The notes below the pieces were generated by a model. It was not told the origin of the DNA. It was given only the letters and a program-made list of their open reading frames with translations, and ran no database searches. Of a DNA stretch of 33,749 nucleotides, positions 26,165 to 33,749 are shown piece after piece. Each line of letters opens with the position of its first letter. The stretch's first letter is position 1. Both the position numbers and the translations under genes were made by a program. The stretch is from Flavobacteriales bacterium (lineage in GTDB: Bacteria > Bacteroidota > Bacteroidia > NS11-12g > UBA955), in contig NSIB01000013.1 of NCBI GenBank assembly GCA_002737625.1, forward strand, positions 1-33,749, written 5' to 3'.

Positions 26165-28780
26165 TTACAAAGTCTCTAGTCGCTTGATAATCAATGCGAT
26201 TTTCTCTTGTGCGTCAGCCAATTTCTTTCGTTCCATGTCAACTACTTCCGCTTTTGCATTGGAAACGAATCTTTCATTACTTAGTTTTTTAAGTACGGAT
26301 TCCGCAAAACCTTTTAAATAAGCCAAATCTCTATTGAGTTCTTCCCTTTCCTTCTCTGGGTCGCTTGCCTGCTCTAGTTCACACCATACTTCATACGTAC
26401 CAACCAAAATGGGTTGACCGTTCCTTATATTTTCCGCAGTGATCACATTGATTTCTACGTTCGCCAATTTTTCAATTAAGCTTGCATTGTCTTTCAGAAC
26501 TGTGGCATTTGCAGGAATCCATAATTGTATGCACTCCTTAGGCGATAAGCCTTTGGTATTGCGTAAATTTCTAACTTCCGACACCAATAACAATGGCTCC
26601 ATCGGAAATATTGATGAAGTAAACTCTATTTTAGGATAATCACTAACAATTAAAGGTTTTAATGGATTTCCATTATGAATCGCGTGATGAATTTCTTCTG
26701 AAATAAATGGCATGTAGGGGTGCAACATCGCCATCAATTGACCGAATATCGCTTGTGTTTGGAGTAAGGTATTTTTTGATATTGGATTTCCAAATGGCGG
26801 TTTAACCGCTTCCAAATAGACAGCACAAAAATCGTCCCAAATCAACTTATAAATATTCATGAGTGCATCGGACAATTTGAATTCGGCAAAGAACTTTTCG
26901 TTTTCGTTGATTACTTGCTGAATCCTACTGTCTATAAATATTTTAGCCTTATTGGCAGCCAAAGTATTGGTTTGATCAACGACTTCCCAACCGCTCATCA
27001 ATCGGTAGGCATTCCATATTTTATTACAGAAATTACGGCCTTGCTCTATCTGAGATTCATCAAACAAAATATCGTTTCCGGCCGGCGCACATAGCAACAA
27101 TCCCATTCTAACCGCATCTGCACCATACTTTTCGATCAACTCCAATGCATCTGGGCTATTTCCGAGACTCTTACTCATTTTTCGACGCTGTTTATCGCGG
27201 ATTAAACCCGTGAAATATACATTTTTGAAAGGCATTTTGCCTTCAAACTCATATCCAGCCATGATCATTCTCGCTACCCAGAAAAACAGAATATCTGGAC
27301 CGGTAACCAAGTCATTCGTTGGAAAGTAATAATCCAATTCCGTTTTATTGGCATCTTTCCCAATTCCGTCAAAAACAGAAATCGGCCATAGCCATGAGCT
27401 AAACCAAGTATCCAAAACATCCGGGTCTTGATGAATCTCCTGCGCTGTAAGATGAATGCCTTTTGAACCAAATAATTCTAACGCGGACTCAGCCGTCTTG
27501 GCGACAACAAATTCACCCGTGCTATTGTACCATGCCGGGATTCGATGGCCCCACCAGAGTTGGCGTGAAATATTCCAATCTTTCACATTTTCCATCCAGT
27601 GACGGTAGGTGTTTTTTAATTTTGATGGATAGAATTTAATTTCATCGTTCATAACAGATGAAAGCACTTCGGGATGATTCTTCATAAACAATTGCATATC
27701 CATAAACCACTGGGTACTAATCCTTGGCTCTACAACCGCATCTGTTCTTTCGCTATATCCAACATTGTGTGAATAGTTCTCTTGTTTGAAAAGTAGTCCT
27801 TCTTCTTTCAGTTTTTTCACCCACATTTTACGTGCAACGAATCGGTCTTCACCCACAAAAAGTTCACCGGCAGCGGAAATGGTTCCATCGGTATTCAACG
27901 TATCAATCACAGGCAAATGAAATTTTAATCCAATGTTATAATCATTAATATCATGTGCTGGGGTCACTTTTAACACACCTGTACCAAATTCTATGTCGAT
28001 ATAATCATCGGCAATGATGGTAACTTCCCTTCCTATCAGGGGAACCATAACTTTCTTCCCTATTAGACCTTGATATCTTTCGTCATTCGGATTCACACAA
28101 ACTGCCACGTCGCCTGCAATTGTTTCTGGCCTCGCTGTTGCTACCATCAATTCACCATCGAAGTCAACACCCTTGTAGATTACAGTGAAAAGCTGATCCT
28201 GCGTATCCTTGAAAATCACCTCTTCATCACTCAATGTAGTTTGGCCCGCTGGATCCCAATTGACCATTTTTGTACCGCGATAAATCAGTCCTTTGTTATA
28301 CAAATCAATAAAGACTTCAATGACGGCATCGTATAAAGAAGGCTCCATCGTGAAGCGTGTCCTATCCCAGTCGCAACTCGCGCCCAATTTCTTTAACTGG
28401 TCTAAAATAATTCCACCATACTTATCTTTCCAAGCATACGCGTGCGATAAAAATGCTTCCCGCTTTAAACTTGATTTAGGAATACCTTGTTCTGCTAGTA
28501 ATTTAACAACTTTCGCCTCTGTAGCTATACTTGCATGATCAGTACCGGGTACCCAACAGGCATTAAATCCTTGCATACGCGCTCTTCTAACCAATACATC
28601 TTGGATGGTATTGTTAAGCATGTGTCCCATGTGCAAAATGCCAGTAACGTTTGGTGGTGGGATAACAACAGTATAAGCGGGTCTGTGGTCAGGTGTAGAG
28701 CGAAAAAAACTATGATCTAACCAGTATTGATACCATTTGTCTTCTATGTCTGCGGGATTGTATTTGGCGGAAATTTCCAT
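26165..28780 (-). CDS. valS: Valyl-tRNA synthetase
   Basis: 871 residues, typical length for a class I ValRS. Signature sites are HMGH at 50-53 (the HIGH motif, in PPNVTGILHMGH) and KMSKS at 534-538 (RRKMSKSLGN). The editing domain lies between them, with VATARPETIAGDVAV. The anticodon-binding helical domain follows, and a C-terminal coiled-coil tRNA arm occupies about the last 65 residues (EREELNRDLAYLKGF...LADAQEKIALIIKRLE). It charges tRNA-Val and edits mis-activated threonine. An exact TAATTTTG box ends 5 bases before the ATG. It stands alone between the act-operon terminator and the convergent haloperoxidase gene. Confidence 0.97.
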   Translation of the reverse strand: MEISAKYNPADIEDKWYQYWLDHSFFRSTPDHRPAYTVVIPPPNVTGILHMGHMLNNTIQDVLVRRARMQGFNACWVPGTDHASIATEAKVVKLLAEQGIPKSSLKREAFLSHAYAWKDKYGGIILDQLKKLGASCDWDRTRFTMEPSLYDAVIEVFIDLYNKGLIYRGTKMVNWDPAGQTTLSDEEVIFKDTQDQLFTVIYKGVDFDGELMVATARPETIAGDVAVCVNPNDERYQGLIGKKVMVPLIGREVTIIADDYIDIEFGTGVLKVTPAHDINDYNIGLKFHLPVIDTLNTDGTISAAGELFVGEDRFVARKMWVKKLKEEGLLFKQENYSHNVGYSERTDAVVEPRISTQWFMDMQLFMKNHPEVLSSVMNDEIKFYPSKLKNTYRHWMENVKDWNISRQLWWGHRIPAWYNSTGEFVVAKTAESALELFGSKGIHLTAQEIHQDPDVLDTWFSSWLWPISVFDGIGKDANKTELDYYFPTNDLVTGPDILFFWVARMIMAGYEFEGKMPFKNVYFTGLIRDKQRRKMSKSLGNSPDALELIEKYGADAVRMGLLLCAPAGNDILFDESQIEQGRNFCNKIWNAYRLMSGWEVVDQTNTLAANKAKIFIDSRIQQVINENEKFFAEFKLSDALMNIYKLIWDDFCAVYLEAVKPPFGNPISKNTLLQTQAIFGQLMAMLHPYMPFISEEIHHAIHNGNPLKPLIVSDYPKIEFTSSIFPMEPLLLVSEVRNLRNTKGLSPKECIQLWIPANATVLKDNASLIEKLANVEINVITAENIRNGQPILVGTYEVWCELEQASDPEKEREELNRDLAYLKGFAESVLKKLSNERFVSNAKAEVVDMERKKLADAQEKIALIIKRLETL

Positions 28781-28785
28781 TGTTT

Positions 28786-28793
28786 CAAAATTA
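28786..28793 (-). promoter_or_regulatory. -7 promoter box of valS
   Basis: TAATTTTG on the minus strand is an exact TAnnTTTG match ending 5 bases before the ATG at 28780. No clear -33 TTTG lies 19-21 bases upstream. No T-box-like leader can fit, since the act terminator lies only about 50 bases further upstream. Confidence 0.5.
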
Positions 28794-28842
28794 CGATTAA
28801 TGAACTTTAATTGATTGAGATATTATTAAAATGATGTACAAG

Positions 28843-28870
28843 AAAAAGGCCACTCGTTTGAGTGGCCTTT
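28843..28870 (-). terminator. Intrinsic terminator of the act operon
   Basis: AAAGGCCACTC pairs with GAGTGGCCTTT (11 pairs) around a four-base loop. On the minus strand it is followed by a T run (TTTTTC counting the stem end). It lies 20 bases after the actF stop and before the valS promoter. On the plus strand the T run is only three bases, so it acts mainly on the act transcript. Confidence 0.88.
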
Positions 28871-28890
28871 CCAGATAGTTTTGTTTTACA

Positions 28891-30309
28891 TTAAACGCCT
28901 ACATCGTGGTGAACCGACTCTTCTAAGAATGGGTGATTGACGGCAATCAATCCACGCTTAGTAAGTGCTGTGAATACCCACCACATAAAGATACCACCTA
29001 CCAATAACAACATTCCAATTTCCATAAAACCAAATGTCATTCCAGTACCAAAAACACCAGGAGTTACCATCAACCAAACGTCATGGTAGTGGCCAATAAT
29101 CATGATACTACCAATGATAGCAAGGACGTATCTATTTCTCTTAGCAGAACGCATCAACAAACCAAGGAATGGAATGCAGAAACACATAAAGAAATTGGCT
29201 AAGAAATTGGGTTTGTAATCTTCAAAACGAATTTGGTAGTAAGCCATTTCTTCAGGGATTTGCGCATACCAAATCAGTAGGTACTGAGACAACCACAGGT
29301 AAGCCCAGAATATAGTAAAGGCAAACATATATTTACCCAAATCATGAATGTGCTCATTTGTAACAATTCCCAAATATCCTTCTTTCTTCAAATATGCAAC
29401 GATAAAGGCCATAATGGTGATCATCGTTACCCAGTGTGTAACAAAATTATAGAAACCGAAGATCGTTGAGTACCAATGTGCATCAACCGACATGATAATC
29501 AACCAAGCAACAACAGAAATTGTGAATCCGAATAACACAGCGAAACCAGCACTAAACCTGATGCTCTTTTTAAAGAAGCTAGAATCTCCCTTAGTTGCAT
29601 TGTCTTCAGCCACGGATAAACTGCGAAGTTTGCGCATCATTACATACCAAATTACAACCAATAAGGTAGGGAAAATGAATAACATATTTGAATTCAAGAA
29701 TGCGGATTTACCAGCCAAAATGGCATCGTAACCTGCGTCACCGGGCTTCAAACCAAGGTGCTCGTAATGTACCCAATGGTAGATTTCGTTTTTACCCATA
29801 AATAATGCAATCATTAAAATCACAAAAGCCACAGGGATAAATGTCATAATTGCTTCTGGTACACGCTTGATAGATGATGACCAACCTGCATTTGCAACAT
29901 ATTGAATTGCGTACCACATAACCGCAGTCAATGAGATCATTAGGAAGAAATACCCTACGATCAGCATATTGGCCCAAATACGGGTTGATGCTGGTTTATC
30001 TTGATGATGAAAAGCAACACGTGGTCCGAATTTCTCATTGGGCACATTGCCGTGTTCTTCTTCGTGGGAAGCGTTTGCCTCTTCCGCGTGTCCTTCATTG
30101 TTTACTACTGTTGATTCACCATGTGTTTCATGGCTGTCAGAAGACACTGTAGTTGGGTTATGATTTTCACTATGGTTATCCATAGTTGCAATACCAATTC
30201 CTGTAAGGATCAAACCCAAAACCATTAATATGATTGAGAATCTTTTAGCCTTCGGTGAAAAAACAAATTGCTCTTGTTTTACTTCAATTTCATGATGTCC
30301 GTGTCCCAT
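28891..30309 (-). CDS. actF: Alternative complex III membrane subunit ActF
   Basis: 472 residues with about ten membrane helices, the quinol:cytochrome oxidoreductase subunit ActF (related to ActC/NrfD by architecture). Helix 1 is at about 23-43. Between it and the next helix lies a stretch at about 44-100 unusually rich in His, Glu and Asn (HSENHNP, SDSHETHGES, GHAEEANASHEEEHGN). Later segments such as HWYSTIFGFYNFVTHWVTMITIM and YMFAFTIFWAYLWLSQYLLIWYAQIPEEM are characteristic of ActF. It is the last gene of the run, 10 bases after actE. It helps form the membrane domain that takes electrons from menaquinol. The His-rich loop is not needed for the assignment and may bind metal. Confidence 0.93.
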   Translation of the reverse strand: MGHGHHEIEVKQEQFVFSPKAKRFSIILMVLGLILTGIGIATMDNHSENHNPTTVSSDSHETHGESTVVNNEGHAEEANASHEEEHGNVPNEKFGPRVAFHHQDKPASTRIWANMLIVGYFFLMISLTAVMWYAIQYVANAGWSSSIKRVPEAIMTFIPVAFVILMIALFMGKNEIYHWVHYEHLGLKPGDAGYDAILAGKSAFLNSNMLFIFPTLLVVIWYVMMRKLRSLSVAEDNATKGDSSFFKKSIRFSAGFAVLFGFTISVVAWLIIMSVDAHWYSTIFGFYNFVTHWVTMITIMAFIVAYLKKEGYLGIVTNEHIHDLGKYMFAFTIFWAYLWLSQYLLIWYAQIPEEMAYYQIRFEDYKPNFLANFFMCFCIPFLGLLMRSAKRNRYVLAIIGSIMIIGHYHDVWLMVTPGVFGTGMTFGFMEIGMLLLVGGIFMWWVFTALTKRGLIAVNHPFLEESVHHDVGV

Positions 30310-30319
30310 GCTTCTTCGC

Positions 30320-30949
30320 TTAATTAGTTTTAGCCATTGTTGAGTCAGTTGCTACTGCAGCAGTTGCCGCAGAACCTACTTGAGAACTTAAGTATTTTAC
30401 ATATTTAATTACCTTCCAGCGATCATTTGGTGAAAGTACAGAAGCATGACTTCCCATATTGTTTTTACCGTAAGTTAATGTGTGATAGATTTTACCTTCA
30501 GGCAAAGTTTTGATATACTCATCTGAATATCCTTTCCAAGCTGGTTTAAGGGTAGCTACCTTTTTAAACACTTCGCCGTCATTATTTCCAGTGCTTCCAT
30601 GACAAGGAGTACAATTGATGTTATACATATATTGACCTCTGCCATCTTCTAATGTCGCTTCAACAGGTGCCGTTAATGCAGCGGATGCTTCGTATCCATC
30701 TCCGGTATTTTCTAGATTGTATTTATAATCCAATTTACCCACAGCTACCGTACCCTCAACAGGCTCTCTCATGTTCATTCCATAGGGATTCACAAGATTG
30801 CTATCAACTTGACTGTACGGTTCATACCCTTTTGAATAGTACATATCCGGGGCGTATTCCCAACCGGGATTATTTCCACGACTCACACAACCGCTCATCA
30901 ATGCCGATGCTGCGATTGATCCGAACAAAATATATAGTTTGTTGTTCAT
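30320..30949 (-). CDS. actE: Alternative complex III monohaem cytochrome c lipoprotein ActE
   Basis: 209 residues. The lipoprotein signal ends at LMSGC (Cys21). One c-type haem site, CTPCH, lies at 113-117 (haem Cys113 and Cys116, axial His117), and Met165 in GKNNMGSHAS is the likely sixth ligand. N-terminal tracts rich in Tyr and Asn (WEYAPDMYYSKGYEPY) are typical of Bacteroidota ActE. It relays electrons from the ActB iron-sulphur/ActA haem module towards the terminal oxidase in the periplasm. It lies 5 bases after actD and 10 bases before actF. Confidence 0.94.
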   Translation of the reverse strand: MNNKLYILFGSIAASALMSGCVSRGNNPGWEYAPDMYYSKGYEPYSQVDSNLVNPYGMNMREPVEGTVAVGKLDYKYNLENTGDGYEASAALTAPVEATLEDGRGQYMYNINCTPCHGSTGNNDGEVFKKVATLKPAWKGYSDEYIKTLPEGKIYHTLTYGKNNMGSHASVLSPNDRWKVIKYVKYLSSQVGSAATAAVATDSTMAKTN

Positions 30950-30954
30950 GTTGA

Positions 30955-31521
30955 TTAAATTACAGTTTGTACACCATTTTCGAATTCACGCATTTCAATT
31001 GCACCACCATTTTTCATCATATTGAGAATAGATTTTTCATCCATTCCTGGAACTGTTTCGATAGCAACAATCAAGCGATCATCGGTTTGACGAATGTCTA
31101 AAGTTTCATTTTTGATACCGTGTACCAAACGGTTTCTCCAAAAGAAGAAGAACGACATACCAAATGCTGTACACAATACGGTACCCTCAAACATTACTGG
31201 AGCCCAGCTAGGTGTGAAACGCACGGGCTTGTTACCAATATTCATGGGCCAATCGTGTACGGACATGTACCAAATCATCGTGGTCATTAAAGTAAATCCA
31301 ATAATTGCACAGAAAAATGCAATTCGTGCCAACTTACTTCTACGTGCACCAATGATTCTATCTAAACCGTGCACGGGATAGGGAGTGTAGATGTCGTGAA
31401 TGTGAACGCCCGCATGCACCAATTCAGATGCGGCAGCAACCAACTGATCTTCGTCTTCCCAAACGCCGATCAACATTTTATTGCGATGACGTAAGCTTAA
31501 TTTTTTGTCTAAAATTCCCAT
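30955..31521 (-). CDS. actD: Alternative complex III subunit ActD (DUF3341)
   Basis: 188 residues with two membrane helices, at about 65-88 and 108-128, flanked by cytoplasmic alpha/beta segments (LIGVWEDEDQLVAAASELVHAGV near the N-terminus and a C-terminal ferredoxin-like stretch). This is the DUF3341 architecture of ActD. The segment IYTPYPVHGLD is a family hallmark. Its role in the complex is structural. It sits between actC (24-base gap) and actE (5-base gap). Confidence 0.93.
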   Translation of the reverse strand: MGILDKKLSLRHRNKMLIGVWEDEDQLVAAASELVHAGVHIHDIYTPYPVHGLDRIIGARRSKLARIAFFCAIIGFTLMTTMIWYMSVHDWPMNIGNKPVRFTPSWAPVMFEGTVLCTAFGMSFFFFWRNRLVHGIKNETLDIRQTDDRLIVAIETVPGMDEKSILNMMKNGGAIEMREFENGVQTVI

Positions 31522-31545
31522 GATGGTAATCTTTAAAGTTTTTTA

Positions 31546-32895
31546 TTATTCGCGATTGCGAAGGATTGATTTGATTTCAGACATGTTAATTACTGGCAAG
31601 AACTTCGCGAACAAAAAGAAGCAAGTGAAGAAGATACCGAAAGTACCCAAGAACAATCCAATTTCTGTTAACGAACCAGAATACATAACCCAACTTGATG
31701 GCAAATAATCACGGTGCAATGAAGTAACAATAATTACAAATCGCTCAAACCACATACCTACGTTTACCACAATACTCATGATAAAAATAAACCATGGTGT
31801 AGTACGAGCCCATTTGAGCCAAAATACCTGAGGTGCAATCAAGTTACAACTCATCATACTCCAGTAAGCCCACCAGTATGGTCCAAAAGCCCTATTTGCA
31901 AATGCATATTGCTCATATACGTTACCAGAATACCAAGCAATAAAGAACTCCGTTAAATAGGCAATACCTACAATTGATCCTGTTACCATGATGATTCTTG
32001 TCATAGCGTCCAAGTGACCAATTGTAATGTAATTTTCATAATTCATCACCTTTCTAGCGACAACCAACAAAGTAGCCACCATACCGAATCCTGAGAAAAT
32101 CGCACCTGCCACAAAATATGGAGGGAAAATTGTAGTGTGCCAACCTGGTACCAAAGATGTAGCAAAGTCAGTTGATACAATTGTGTGAACCGACAATACC
32201 AATGGGGTACTCAAACCAGCCAAAATCAATGAGACCAACTCATAACGAGCCCATGTACGTGTAGATCCAGTCCATCCCATAGAAAAGAAACCATACATTT
32301 TCTTACCCAATTTTGATTTCACCTTGTCGCGGATTGTAGCAATATCAGGAATCAAACCAATATACCAGAACAACAACGATACACTAAAATAGGTAGAGAT
32401 CGCAAATACGTCCCATAACAAAGGAGAATTAAAATTCACCCACAATGAACCAAATGCGTTTGGCAACGGTAAAGCCCAATAGCCTACCCAAACACGTCCC
32501 ATGTGGAACACGGGGAACATCGCCGCACAAATAACCGCGAAAATGGTCATTGCCTCGGCAGAACGGTTAATACTCATTCTCCATTTCTGACGAAACAGTA
32601 ACAATACCGCTGATATCAAAGTACCTGCGTGACCAATACCAACCCAGAATACAAAGTTAGTAATATCCCAACCCCACATCACTGATTTATTGATATTCCA
32701 AACTCCAATACCTGTCCATAAGGTGTATAACAAACTCACACCAAAAACACCTAAAAAAATTAGCGACATTGTAAAGCCAATCTTCCATGAAGTTGTTGGA
32801 TTATTTAAAATAGGTCTTGCAATGTCCCGCGTTACGTCAGATGCTGATTTGTCGCCGGTTACAAGTCTGTCTCTTAAAATTGAATCATGTATCAT
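31546..32895 (-). CDS. actC: Alternative complex III membrane subunit ActC (NrfD/PsrC family)
   Basis: 449 residues with about ten membrane helices. Typical ActC segments include WGWDITNFVFWVGIGHAGTLISAVLLLFRQKWR, WVGYWALPLPN, GAIFSGFGMVATLL, and YEQYAFANRAFGPYWWAYWSMMSCN. The subunit is related to NrfD/PsrC and is expected to form the menaquinol site and contact the ActB iron-sulphur protein. ActB ends 20 bases before its ATG, in the conserved order B-C-D-E-F. Confidence 0.95.
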   Translation of the reverse strand: MIHDSILRDRLVTGDKSASDVTRDIARPILNNPTTSWKIGFTMSLIFLGVFGVSLLYTLWTGIGVWNINKSVMWGWDITNFVFWVGIGHAGTLISAVLLLFRQKWRMSINRSAEAMTIFAVICAAMFPVFHMGRVWVGYWALPLPNAFGSLWVNFNSPLLWDVFAISTYFSVSLLFWYIGLIPDIATIRDKVKSKLGKKMYGFFSMGWTGSTRTWARYELVSLILAGLSTPLVLSVHTIVSTDFATSLVPGWHTTIFPPYFVAGAIFSGFGMVATLLVVARKVMNYENYITIGHLDAMTRIIMVTGSIVGIAYLTEFFIAWYSGNVYEQYAFANRAFGPYWWAYWSMMSCNLIAPQVFWLKWARTTPWFIFIMSIVVNVGMWFERFVIIVTSLHRDYLPSSWVMYSGSLTEIGLFLGTFGIFFTCFFLFAKFLPVINMSEIKSILRNRE

Positions 32896-32915
32896 TCGAA
32901 TATTTTTAGGGTAAA

Positions 32916-33749
32916 TTAAATTGAATCGTTATTACGAATTTTAGTCATGTACTTCACTGAAGGTTGTACGTTAAGCTCTTCCAAAACGCTAAATCCACGT
33001 TCGTTTTTATACAACTTGCTTACTTCGCTTTCCGGATTGTGCAAGTCACCAAATACGATGGCATTGCTAGGACAGGCGCGCTGACAAGCGGTTTGAACTA
33101 TAACCTCATTAGGAGATTTTCCGTCGCGTTTTGCTTTCAACTTGCCTTCTTGAACACGTTGAACACAGAAAGAACATTTCTCCATTACACCACGCGTTCT
33201 AACGGTAACATCAGGATTGATTACCATTTTACCCAATGGATTGTTGAAGTGGAAATCGAAATGGTCGTTGTCGTTATATCTGAACCAGTTAAAACGACGA
33301 ACTTTATAAGGACAGTTGTTACCGCAATATTTAGTACCTATACAACGATTGTATGTCATTTGGTTCAATCCCTCTGTACTGTGTGTAGTAGCCAATACCG
33401 GACAAACTGTTTCACAAGGTGCGTTTGCACAGTGCTGACACATCATTGGTTGATGCAATACGTTCACATTTTGCCAATGATCAAAGTTGCCTGATGCATC
33501 CACTTTCGCGATTTCATCATCTTTTGTCATTAGACCCTCAGCTGAGTTGAATGCATAATAACGATCGATACGAATCCAGTGCATTTCGCGACGCAAGCGA
33601 ATTTCATCACGACCAACCACGGGAACGTTGTTTTCAATTGAACAACTGACTACGCAAGATCCGCAACCCGTGCAAGAGTTAAGATCAATAGCCATTGCCC
33701 ACAAATGGTTTGGTGCTCCGTCTTTGCTATACTCCGCCTTTTCCCAAAT
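32916..33749 (-). CDS. actB: Alternative complex III iron-sulphur subunit ActB, C-terminal part
   Basis: The frame stays open to the window edge, so the visible 277 residues are the ferredoxin-like C-terminal end of a larger protein; an internal ATG at 33704 is not its start. HLWAMAIDLNSCTGCGSCVVSC is followed by CQHCANAPCETVCP, CIGTKYCGNNCPYKVRRFNW, CSFCVQRV and CQRACPSNAI. These Cys clusters fit several [4Fe-4S] and one [3Fe-4S] cluster, as in the R. marinus complex. The missing N-terminal part should be the molybdopterin-like domain without cofactor. It accepts electrons from menaquinol through ActC. ActA would be expected next, outside the window. Confidence 0.95.
   Translation of the reverse strand: MWEKAEYSKDGAPNHLWAMAIDLNSCTGCGSCVVSCSIENNVPVVGRDEIRLRREMHWIRIDRYYAFNSAEGLMTKDDEIAKVDASGNFDHWQNVNVLHQPMMCQHCANAPCETVCPVLATTHSTEGLNQMTYNRCIGTKYCGNNCPYKVRRFNWFRYNDNDHFDFHFNNPLGKMVINPDVTVRTRGVMEKCSFCVQRVQEGKLKAKRDGKSPNEVIVQTACQRACPSNAIVFGDLHNPESEVSKLYKNERGFSVLEELNVQPSVKYMTKIRNNDSI

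Noticed and set aside
28781-28842. T-box or riboswitch leader upstream of valS.
   Set aside because: Only about 60 bases separate the act terminator from the ATG and the -7 box lies 5 bases from it, leaving no room for a leader.
32964-33494. Open frame of 176 codons on the plus strand.
   Set aside because: It is antisense to the ActB ferredoxin domain with all its Cys clusters; the long frame is a by-product of the opposite coding strand.

Overview
The window comes from a member of the Bacteroidota. The evidence is a genome without Shine-Dalgarno sites but with TAnnTTTG promoter boxes, a type IX secretion C-terminal domain on a subtilisin-like protease, SusC-like TonB receptor architecture, an alternative complex III operon, and a glycine-lipid type acyltransferase pair. 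The class or family cannot be fixed from sequence alone. Base composition is AT-rich and even throughout. I see no insertion sequence, phage gene, integrase, CRISPR array or rRNA, and no gene-free stretch longer than about 110 bases.

Layout. 1-1488 (minus): the start of a TonB-dependent receptor, preceded by a FolB-like dihydroneopterin aldolase. 1552-6027 (plus): a tight run of glutaryl-CoA dehydrogenase, a phosphohexomutase and two acyltransferases resembling GlsA and GlsB. 6080-12057: small independent units, namely a secreted S8 protease (minus), TcdA (plus), a lipocalin-like lipoprotein (plus), a TPR lipoprotein placed 3 bases behind tRNA-Leu (minus), and ornithine aminotransferase (minus). 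12057-15398 (plus): a large outer-membrane protein whose N-terminal peptidase-like domain has lost its zinc-site residues. 15467-20992 (plus): the elongasome operon mreB-mreC-mreD-PBP2-rodA, which suggests a rod-shaped cell. 21026-26159 (plus): a giant FG-GAP/UnbV lipoprotein, a 51-residue basic protein, a strong terminator and a vanadium-haloperoxidase-type lipoprotein. 26165-28780 (minus): valyl-tRNA synthetase. 28891-33749 (minus): actB (partial), actC, actD, actE and actF of alternative complex III, closed by a terminator.

How the genes work together. The Act proteins oxidise menaquinol in an aerobic respiratory chain. The Mre/PBP2/RodA set builds the lateral cell wall. The GlsA/GlsB pair would make N-acylated amino-acid lipids for the envelope. 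Many of the remaining genes act at the cell surface: the receptor, the protease, four lipoproteins and the large barrel protein.

Most of the window is housekeeping, and I do not see a clear new defence or biosynthetic system. The most interesting signals are: (1) exact TAnnTTTG boxes lying 4 or 5 bases before several start codons, which predict leaderless mRNAs; (2) the tRNA-Leu/TPR lipoprotein junction; (3) the FG-GAP/UnbV lipoprotein beside a complete vanadium-haloperoxidase motif set; (4) the inactive-looking peptidase-barrel protein; and (5) an unlisted 51-residue basic protein.
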